Shown here: positions 34,716-40,963 of the stretch, one piece after another | Position numbering within the stretch: the stretch's first letter is position 1 | Layout: each line of letters begins with the position of its first letter | Source: Paenibacillus agilis | Lineage (GTDB): Bacteria; Bacillota; Bacilli; Paenibacillales; Paenibacillaceae | DNA length: 64,000 nucleotides | Direction: 5' to 3' | Assembly (NCBI RefSeq): GCF_007786455.1 | Contig: NZ_VNJK01000001.1 | Location: 2,316,074 to 2,380,073, forward strand | Program-made: the position numbers and the translations under genes | Notes under the pieces: model-generated | The model's database searches: none | What the model was told of the DNA's origin: nothing | Seen by the model: only the letters and a program-made list of their open reading frames with translations

Positions 34716-35837
34716 CTAATGCAGGCTAATGAGCAAGTTTGGATAAGAAAAGGCTAATTGTTCTATTTGTTGTTGAATTGCATTCCTGTTAAAGTCTTGA
34801 CTAAATAATTCCAGATCCGCTTTAAACGTTATGCTTGTGCCCGTTAATGAAGTTTTACCTACTGTTAGAAGATCGGTTTGTGGGATTCCATGCTTATATT
34901 GCTGACGATACGTGTATCCTTCTCGCTGCACTTCAACGGTGAGGCTATGGGTTAGCGCATTAACGACTGCAATACTTATTCCTTGCTCTGCCCCAGGTAC
35001 TTGATAAGGTGCTTCATTTCGAAATCTATGAATATCTGTCAATATGGTTTGTACATGCGATGAATTGCTATTTTGAAAGGCTTGGATCGGAATCCCTCTA
35101 CCATTATCACTCACGGTTGCGCTGCCATCTTGATGCAAGAACATATGCACTTCCGTCGTATAGCCTGCCGTGTGTTCGAGAATTGAATTTTCAACGACTG
35201 CCCATAACAGCAAATTGGCGTCATAACACTCTGTATTAGCATTCCCCAAATAAGTTCCAGCGGAATCTCTTACCTGAACCATATCTAAATAATCGCTCGT
35301 ATCGATCATATCAGCAGCAGCTGACAACAACAAAAGAAGGGGCAGCTTGCGATGATCTGGCACTGTATAACGCCCACTCTTATCTTGTTCTATCAAGTTA
35401 GCACCATTCAAAGCTTTTAAATGATGATACAGCTGCCCCGTCGTACCCATGTTTAACTTTTCAACAATTTCAGCCCCTGTAAGGGATTCATTTAAAATGG
35501 CTATTATAATATCGAGACGGGGCTTGCTGCCTAGGGCAGCTAATATTTTCGAGCTTTTTTCCGTGCTTATTTGCAGTAATTGCTCCAGCTGTTTATCCTT
35601 AGGTTCCCAACGAAGTAACTGTCCATTTGCTTGATATTGGCCAGCATAATAAACGTGGCCTGCTGACTCTGAAAAGTTCTCTTCATCTGTTCGCAAGACT
35701 TGTGGACCTTTTAGTTGAATCGGTAACTCAACAGATGACTGATTGGTAACGATGCTCCTAACAAGAGCTTGAAGCTCGGACATCTGTGTCTTTAACGTAT
35801 CAATCTCGCTGCGCAATTCTTCGCTAATGTGGACCAC
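34716..35837 (-). CDS. Winged-helix (ArsR-type) regulator fused to a GyrB-like GHKL ATPase domain
   Basis: 373 residues. A coiled-coil start (1-35) and linker lead to an ArsR-like winged helix (about 97-160; LTGAEIVEKLNMGTTGQLYHHLKALNGANLI). Residues 205-373 align along the whole GyrB ATP-binding subdomain: VVENSILEHTAGY, SDNGRGIP (243-250), VVNALTHSLTVEVQREG, KTSLTGTSITFK and LAFSYPNLLISL. The Mg-binding Asn 217 is kept, but Ala 213 stands where GyrB has the catalytic Glu, so it may bind ATP without hydrolysing it (inference). The start is uncertain: GTG 35837 overlaps GGAGGTGG, and an ATT three codons later is better spaced. Partner of the methyltransferase gene. Confidence 0.85.
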   Translation of the reverse strand: MVHISEELRSEIDTLKTQMSELQALVRSIVTNQSSVELPIQLKGPQVLRTDEENFSESAGHVYYAGQYQANGQLLRWEPKDKQLEQLLQISTEKSSKILAALGSKPRLDIIIAILNESLTGAEIVEKLNMGTTGQLYHHLKALNGANLIEQDKSGRYTVPDHRKLPLLLLLSAAADMIDTSDYLDMVQVRDSAGTYLGNANTECYDANLLLWAVVENSILEHTAGYTTEVHMFLHQDGSATVSDNGRGIPIQAFQNSNSSHVQTILTDIHRFRNEAPYQVPGAEQGISIAVVNALTHSLTVEVQREGYTYRQQYKHGIPQTDLLTVGKTSLTGTSITFKADLELFSQDFNRNAIQQQIEQLAFSYPNLLISLH

Positions 35838-35942
35838 CTCCGAATTTATGTAACTATGTATTACGATATTACGTAATTACATAATAATTATACTAAGTAT
35901 CGTTTTGGTTGTAAAGCAATTCCATTTTATTTGTATAAAAAA

Positions 35943-35966
35943 GATCACCCGTTTAAACGGATGATC
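35943..35966 (-). terminator. Terminator after MFS efflux gene
   Basis: Arms GATCA-CCGTTT / AAACGG-TGATC around a near-zero loop, with six T on the minus strand. Confidence 0.85.
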
Positions 35967-36047
35967 CTCTATCATTTATTCCTTGCAGTAATAAATCGCG
36001 GTCACTTCTACTGCAACTATAATAAAAAAACAACTCATAAAATCGTC

Positions 36048-37253
36048 TTACAACTCTCGAATAGATGGAATCAAAACACATAGTACTGCAATCCCCAATA
36101 CGCCTACACCTGATAACGCAAACCACGTCGCAATGCCAATTTGATCTGCGAAAATACCCGACAAGATTAATCCGAATGGCATAGCAAAGGACATAATACT
36201 GCCTAAGAGACCAAATACTCGACCTAAATATTCTGGCTCAATCTTCTCTTGAATGAGTGCCATCTGCACTCCACTGTAGAATGGGCTAGAAAAGCCCATC
36301 AAAGCACTACATAATACAAAAACAACAAAGCCATCTATCGGCAGCAGACCAGAAATCAATAAGCTGATCCCCATTAATGCAATAGAGAAAATGATACTCC
36401 ATGCACGCTTTTCAAAACCACCCCAAGCTCCCAGCAACAAGCCACCTACAAGCATACCTACTGCGAATACAATTTCAACAATCGAGACATGCACAGATGT
36501 TCCTCCGAAATGCCCCATACTCATTAGTGGGAACAAAGCATTGATCGGCATAATAACAAGTGCATATAAAGCACCAATCCAAAGTAAAGCAAATAGTCCC
36601 TTTGATTGTTTGAATACACGGTAACCTTCTTTTGTTTCCGCAATAAAGTTGCTTTTTGCGTTTTCACCTTGTGAGTCTGGATTTGGGATTTTAATCAACG
36701 CTACGGTTATACAAGCAATGATCGCACCAATTACATCAAGCGCAATAATTGCACCTAATTCCCATGTTGCATATAGAACAGCACCGATTGCAGGACTTAG
36801 AATATAGCTGATCGATTGAACGGATTGGCTATACCCAGCGCATTTGGTTAGTTGATTTTCCGGTACTAACAATGGTGTTGCAGCACTTAATGCAGGTGTA
36901 TGAAAAGCGGTGCCGACACTGCGTACAAATAGAACGACCATGACGACCCAGATTGGCAAGTCTACCGTAAGTGCTACAAGTGCTAAGACAGCACCTGCTG
37001 CTGCAATAAATAGATCTGCACCAATCATAACCAATTTTCTATTCCAGCGATCTACAAGCACGCCAATCATCGTCCCCAATACAGCTTGTGGTAAAAAACC
37101 TACCATCGTAGCCATTGAAAGTACCATAGCAGACCCTGTTGTATCGGTAAGATGCAATATAATGGCCATTTGTACAACTGCACTAGTAATAAGTGAAACT
37201 GCCTGCCCTGCCCAAATCGTAAAGAAACTTCGTTTCCAATGTTGTTTATTCAT
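36048..37253 (-). CDS. mef: Macrolide efflux MFS transporter, Mef type
   Basis: 401 residues with about 12 membrane segments. FFTIWAGQAVSLITSAVVQMA, TGSAMVLSMATMVGFLPQA, VDRWNRKLVMIGADL, FHTPALSAATPLLVPENQLTKCAGYSQS and EYLGRVFGLLGSIMS match the Mef(A)/Mef(E) family very closely along the full length. These proton antiporters export 14- and 15-membered macrolides. The gene has a 330-base leader with promoter, an MTHSIRLR peptide and two terminator hairpins, so it is most likely induced by macrolides through ribosome stalling. No msr/mel ABC-F gene follows, unlike in streptococcal mef elements. Confidence 0.88.
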   Translation of the reverse strand: MNKQHWKRSFFTIWAGQAVSLITSAVVQMAIILHLTDTTGSAMVLSMATMVGFLPQAVLGTMIGVLVDRWNRKLVMIGADLFIAAAGAVLALVALTVDLPIWVVMVVLFVRSVGTAFHTPALSAATPLLVPENQLTKCAGYSQSVQSISYILSPAIGAVLYATWELGAIIALDVIGAIIACITVALIKIPNPDSQGENAKSNFIAETKEGYRVFKQSKGLFALLWIGALYALVIMPINALFPLMSMGHFGGTSVHVSIVEIVFAVGMLVGGLLLGAWGGFEKRAWSIIFSIALMGISLLISGLLPIDGFVVFVLCSALMGFSSPFYSGVQMALIQEKIEPEYLGRVFGLLGSIMSFAMPFGLILSGIFADQIGIATWFALSGVGVLGIAVLCVLIPSIREL

Positions 37254-37269
37254 GTTTCATTTTCTCCCC

Positions 37270-37310
37270 GTATTTTTTATTGTTTATTTGCTTTAGGCAA
37301 TAAAAAATAC
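37270..37310 (-). promoter_or_regulatory. Stem next to the mef ribosome binding site
   Basis: On the minus strand GTATTTTTTATTG pairs perfectly (13 bp) with CAATAAAAAATAC, which directly precedes GGGGAG of mef. Its first arm uses the T run of terminator 2, so the two folds may exclude each other. Confidence 0.55.
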
Positions 37311-37341
37311 AGATCCAAGCCGGCATGTGGGCACAGATCTG
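37303..37341 (-). terminator. mef leader terminator 2 (candidate attenuator)
   Basis: Minus-strand arms CAGATC/GATCTG with a GCC/GGC inner pair, followed by TATTTTTT. It lies between the leader peptide and mef, so read-through is needed for expression. Confidence 0.6.
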
Positions 37342-37437
37342 CAACGATTACGAAAGAAACATGGTAGATAGTAGGTACATAAAATAGATCCCGATTAGCC
37401 CACAATCCATGTCATCATACGTAAAAATAAGCAGCTC

Positions 37438-37478
37438 AAAAAAAGCCCACCAAAGTGGATGGAAACCCCGCTTTTTTA
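37438..37478 (-). terminator. mef leader terminator 1 (attenuator)
   Basis: Minus-strand outer arms AAAAAAGC/GCTTTTTT with inner CCA-CC/GG-TGG pairing, ending in seven T. It begins eight bases after the leader peptide stop codon, the classical place for stalling-controlled attenuation. Confidence 0.75.
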
Positions 37479-37486
37479 TTGCCAGC

Positions 37487-37513
37487 TTATCTTAATCGTA
37501 TAGAATGAGTCAT
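37487..37513 (-). CDS. Macrolide-type leader peptide MTHSIRLR
   Basis: Eight-codon open frame with AAGGAGG ten bases upstream. The product MTHSIRLR is nearly the start of the ErmD leader (MTHSMRLR...) and close to the streptococcal mef leader MTASMRLR, in which the Arg-Leu-Arg motif makes the ribosome stall when a macrolide is in the exit tunnel. Here Ile replaces the second Met. It lies between promoter and terminator 1 of mef. Confidence 0.85.
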   Translation of the reverse strand: MTHSIRLR

Positions 37514-37545
37514 AGATAACGAGCCTCCTTACTGTTAGTATGGAA

Positions 37546-37575
37546 ATCGTAACATTTGCTGCTCTTACCTGTCAA
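37546..37575 (-). promoter_or_regulatory. mef leader promoter
   Basis: -35 TTGACA (37570-37575), 18-bp spacer, -10 TACGAT (37546-37551) on the minus strand, placing transcription start about 15-20 bases before the leader ribosome binding site. Confidence 0.65.
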
Positions 37576-37624
37576 TGTATAGAGGCTGACAACTATCTCC
37601 TTTTATGATGGAGCAATTAAAGAA

Positions 37625-37650
37625 GCTGCGTAGTTATATAACTACGCAGC
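37625..37650 (-). terminator. Terminator overlapping the sigma factor stop codon
   Basis: A perfect 26-bp palindrome with half-site GCTGCGTAGTTAT. The last codons and TAG stop of the ECF sigma gene (ends at 37642) lie in its first arm; CTTTAATT follows on the minus strand. Confidence 0.7.
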
Positions 37651-38397
37651 CATTGATGCATATACGTTTGATAAACATTTATGATGGGTTTTATTTTTCA
37701 TTTGTGCACGAATCGAGGCCATGGAGTAAACATTACATACATAATGCATCCCTTGATCTCCTTGGACAAGTCGTAATACCTCTTCTACTTCACCATTAAT
37801 GTAAGCCCTAACCATAGCACTTAGATTCCATTCGGCGTTCTCTTCGTCATTGATAACTATTTCATCTAAAGCATGATCATCGTTCTTCAATGATTGCAGC
37901 TCTTTTCGCGCACGATGATAAGCTGCCTTGACTGCCCCCTCTGTCGTCTGAAGCTTGCTAGCAGTGTCTGCAACAGAATAACCAAGCGTCCCTCGTAACA
38001 GGAAGACGGTTCTTTGCAGTGGAGACAAGTATTTCATCAAATAATAAAAAGCGATTTCGATGTCAACTTTACTACTCTCTCCAGTAAGATGCTTCTCACC
38101 TTCTGCTAATTGATCTCTTTCCTGATTCAAAATTCGATCCAGTACTTTTCTGCGGCGCACTTGATCGATCCACGTATTTTTAGCTGTTCGCAGCAATAGC
38201 GCTTCAGGATTGTTATGATCCAGATCTAGCTCCCGCTTTCTATCCAAAACCTTCACCCATGTATCTTGCACAAGATCTTCGGAATCCCACACAGAATGGG
38301 TTATAGAAAGACAGTATCGGTTGAGCAAAGCATTCAGCTGTTCCAGTTCGTTGCTCAACGTCTCATGCGATGTCATCAATGAATGGCTCATCTTCAC
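37642..38397 (-). CDS. ECF-type RNA polymerase sigma factor with C-terminal extension
   Basis: About 251 residues. Region 2 (SEDLVQDTWVKVLDR) and region 4 (LQTTEGAVKAAYHRARKEL) of sigma-70 family group 4 are clear, followed by an extra 75 residues. No anti-sigma gene is adjacent. The start is chosen as GTG 38397, six bases after AAGGAG; ATG 38403 overlaps that site and ATG 38391 is rather far. It is divergent from clpP; a 10-bp motif ATTCGTTTAC is placed 42 and 41 bases before the two starts, suggesting joint control, possibly by this sigma itself (inference). Confidence 0.87.
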   Translation of the reverse strand: MKMSHSLMTSHETLSNELEQLNALLNRYCLSITHSVWDSEDLVQDTWVKVLDRKRELDLDHNNPEALLLRTAKNTWIDQVRRRKVLDRILNQERDQLAEGEKHLTGESSKVDIEIAFYYLMKYLSPLQRTVFLLRGTLGYSVADTASKLQTTEGAVKAAYHRARKELQSLKNDDHALDEIVINDEENAEWNLSAMVRAYINGEVEEVLRLVQGDQGMHYVCNVYSMASIRAQMKNKTHHKCLSNVYASMAA

Positions 38398-38439
38398 AGT
38401 CATCTCCTTATCCGTTACGTTGTTTAGATTATCTTATAT

Positions 38440-38530
38440 GTAAACGAATAACGTATGTGTTACGTTACGCTGTTCTTACATCATTTATTTACACTACCTC
38501 CGTACCTTTTGACAGCGTGGATTCGTTTAC
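38440..38530. promoter_or_regulatory. Mirrored ATTCGTTTAC elements between sigma factor and clpP
   Basis: A perfect 10-bp inverted repeat: GTAAACGAAT at 38440-38449 and ATTCGTTTAC at 38521-38530, 71 bp apart. Read toward each gene, both copies are in the same orientation and lie 41-42 bases before the start codons. Confidence 0.6.
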
Positions 38531-38571
38531 CTGTTGTTACATGACTTAAACTTAAACACGGAGGTAATGCC

Positions 38572-39156
38572 ATGTCTAGTTTTATCCCATATGTGGTGGA
38601 ACAAACCAATCGCGGTGAAAGATCATACGATATTTACTCAAGATTGCTTAAGGATCGAATTGTATTTGTCGGTTCAGAAATTAACGATCCGCTTGCTAAC
38701 AGCATTATTGCACAGCTGCTTCTACTCGCGGCCGAAGATTCTGATAAAGATATTTATATGTACATCAATAGCCCTGGAGGCTCGGTAAGTGCTGGATTCG
38801 GTATCTATGATACGATGCAGTACATTAAGCCGCAAATCCATACGATTTGTACCGGCTTTGCAGCATCTTTCGGGGCTATGCTGCTGCTCGCTGGAGCTAA
38901 GGGCAAACGCTTCGCTTTGCCCAACAGTGAAATCATGATTCATCAGCCTCATGGAGGAGCACAAGGGCAAGCAAGTGATATTGCAATCAGTGCAAAACGA
39001 ATTCTTAGGACTCGCGAAAAGTTGATCCAGATCACCGCTGATCGGACGGGACAGTCCATGGAAAGGGTAGAAAAGGATATGGATCGAGATTACTTTATGT
39101 CTGCGGAAGAAGCTCTAGAGTACGGGATTATCGATAAGGTGCTCAGCTCCATCTGA
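38572..39156 (+). CDS. clpP: ATP-dependent Clp protease proteolytic subunit ClpP
   Basis: 194 residues. Catalytic triad Ser 99 (GFAASFGAM), His 124 (MIHQPHGG) and Asp 173. The usual GMAASMGA around the serine is GFAASFGA here, a mild deviation also seen in secondary ClpP copies. It forms the barrel that degrades proteins fed by ClpC/ClpX-type ATPases. GGAGG precedes the ATG. The divergent ECF sigma factor and absence of other clp genes suggest a specialised, sigma-controlled paralogue (inference). Confidence 0.95.
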   Translation: MSSFIPYVVEQTNRGERSYDIYSRLLKDRIVFVGSEINDPLANSIIAQLLLLAAEDSDKDIYMYINSPGGSVSAGFGIYDTMQYIKPQIHTICTGFAASFGAMLLLAGAKGKRFALPNSEIMIHQPHGGAQGQASDIAISAKRILRTREKLIQITADRTGQSMERVEKDMDRDYFMSAEEALEYGIIDKVLSSI

Positions 39157-39175
39157 TCCGTTCCATTTATGAACG

Positions 39176-39198
39176 AAGCCACCCAACTGGTGGCTTTT
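39176..39198 (+). terminator. Terminator after clpP
   Basis: Arms AAGCCACC / GGTGGCTT with loop CAACT and a short T run. Confidence 0.82.
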
Positions 39199-39335
39199 GA
39201 TCTGAAAAACAATGCCACTACAAGTGAAGAAATTTATGAAATGGAATCGTAAAATAATTCGAAAAACGCGATAACCTCCGAGCTACCCCTCCGCTATTAG
39301 CTTATACATACGCATGTAACAATGTAGTTGTGGGA

Positions 39336-40022
39336 CTACTCCATATTTTTGACTTCCAACATATACCCGACCCCCTTCACGGTATGAATATGTCGAGCTT
39401 CCACTCCTAGCTTTGCTCTAATCTTGCGAATATGTGTGTCTACAACACGATGATCTCCATAAAAATCAAATCCCCATACATGATCAAGTATCGCTTCTCG
39501 CGACAAAATAATCCCTTTGTTTCTCACCAAGTATTCTAGTAATTCATATTCTTTTGGCGCTAATCCTACTTCGGAACGATTCACTTCGACGTACTTTCTT
39601 TGTTTATGAATAGTCACATGGCCAAATGAAATGATCTGCTGATCCAACCCTACTGTTCCTTCCGCGCGCTTTACTAACATCGTAGAGCGTGCAACTAATA
39701 TTTTAGGACTAAATGGCTTCGTTATGTAATCATCCGCACCAAATTCATATCCCATTAATTGAGCATCATCATTACAATACGCCGTTACAATTATAATAGG
39801 CACACAAGAAAATCCTCGAATCCATCTACAAATACTCCAGCCATCCCGCTTTGGCAACATAATATCAAGAATGATCAAATCAACACAGCAAGTTCTTATC
39901 ATATCTAGTGCCGTTTCTCCGTCTTCTGCTTCATGTACCTGCCATTGCTCCTTCTCGAAATATAGGCACATTATATTGCGAATATTAGCATCATCTTCTA
40001 TTAAAAGCACGCTATAGCTCAC
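39336..40022 (-). CDS. OmpR/PhoB-family response regulator (orphan)
   Basis: 228 residues. Receiver with LLIEDDANIR, phosphoacceptor Asp in LIILDIMLPKRDGW and Lys in DDYITKPF, then a winged-helix output domain (about 130-228; LVRNKGIILSREAILDHVWGF). GTG 40022 is eight bases after AAAGGAG; a start 22 codons upstream was rejected. No histidine kinase gene is adjacent. It is divergent from a small secreted protein gene, a possible target. Confidence 0.92.
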   Translation of the reverse strand: MSYSVLLIEDDANIRNIMCLYFEKEQWQVHEAEDGETALDMIRTCCVDLIILDIMLPKRDGWSICRWIRGFSCVPIIIVTAYCNDDAQLMGYEFGADDYITKPFSPKILVARSTMLVKRAEGTVGLDQQIISFGHVTIHKQRKYVEVNRSEVGLAPKEYELLEYLVRNKGIILSREAILDHVWGFDFYGDHRVVDTHIRKIRAKLGVEARHIHTVKGVGYMLEVKNME

Positions 40023-40144
40023 TACAAACACTCCTTTATGTCTGCTATGTGTACACATTTTGTTAAATTGAACACACGCCAGACACATACTAGATTTAAT
40101 ATGAACATGTGGATATCACAAAAAACAATTTAGGAGGTATTAAA

Positions 40145-40591
40145 ATGAAAAAAATTAGTCGCCTGATGCTACTATCCAGTTTGAGCTTAACGCTCATGTT
40201 ATCATCTGGAGTGACCGCCGCTTTTGCCAAATCCGATGTCGCACCAACTCCTGCTGCACAATCGACAATATCGAATGTGTCCAATTTAGTTGATGGTGAC
40301 ATTACAACGATGAACGCTCGTGAGCAATTTGTGAAAGATACGCTTTATTTCTACAATAATAAATGGGGAAACCGTTATAATGTGTTAGTGTTTAATTCAC
40401 AACTAGGTTATGAGCGTAGTTTTCATGGTGTGAAAGAATCTGCTATCGTAAACTATGGTTCTATTAATTACTACGTTTGGGTATTTGAGAGTGGGACGTT
40501 TAGAAACAAAGGTGATGGTGGTTGGATTAACTGGGGCTTTCTGGGGAACTTCACACGAAACGGAAGCTACGTACAATTTTACAATCGCTAG
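40145..40591 (+). CDS. Small secreted protein, function unknown
   Basis: 148 residues from ATG 40145 (AGGAGGT upstream). A Sec signal peptide ends near AFA-KS (about residue 29). The mature part is small, aromatic- and Gly-rich (NVLVFNSQLGY, YYVWVFESGTF, GDGGWINWGFLG) with no Cys, suggesting a compact beta fold. I do not recognise the family. It is divergent from an orphan response regulator by 122 bp. Confidence 0.78.
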   Translation: MKKISRLMLLSSLSLTLMLSSGVTAAFAKSDVAPTPAAQSTISNVSNLVDGDITTMNAREQFVKDTLYFYNNKWGNRYNVLVFNSQLGYERSFHGVKESAIVNYGSINYYVWVFESGTFRNKGDGGWINWGFLGNFTRNGSYVQFYNR

Positions 40592-40798
40592 TATTTCAAC
40601 TCCTATAAACAAAAGCTTACTCTCACCTGTTAAAATACCTCAATAGCTCATTTTATCAAGTTCAATTTGAGCATCAGAGCTATACATCTAACCATTTATT
40701 GTAAAGATATGATTCTAGCTCCGAATTAAATATTATCATCATATTTCCATATTATCAAACACTTGTAAAAATTAGCAGTTATTATTCATAAACAAATA

Positions 40799-40834
40799 AA
40801 GAGAGTCTGACCATTTTATAGGTTGGGCTCTCTT
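40799..40834 (+). terminator. Terminator after small secreted protein gene
   Basis: Arms AAGAGAG / CTCTCTT with ACC/GGT inner pairs. It lies 200 bases past the stop codon; nothing else is supported between. Confidence 0.6.
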
Positions 40835-40906
40835 ATCTATGATTTCCGCTTATTCTACTTCTACTAAAATGTGATTTCAGATCGTGTAGTTGTTTTTACA
40901 GCAAAA

Positions 40907-40930
40907 GCTGCGAACAAATTCGTTCGCAGC
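40907..40930 (-). terminator. Terminator after polyprenyl synthase gene
   Basis: Perfect arms GCTGCGAAC / GTTCGCAGC followed by TTTTG on the minus strand. Confidence 0.82.
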
Positions 40931-40963
40931 CATTAGAATGTTGTATGCCAACATCCGTTACCT

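Noticed and set aside
38534..38788. Second reading frame over clpP
   Set aside because: It is out of frame with the highly conserved ClpP protein and shows no conserved features.
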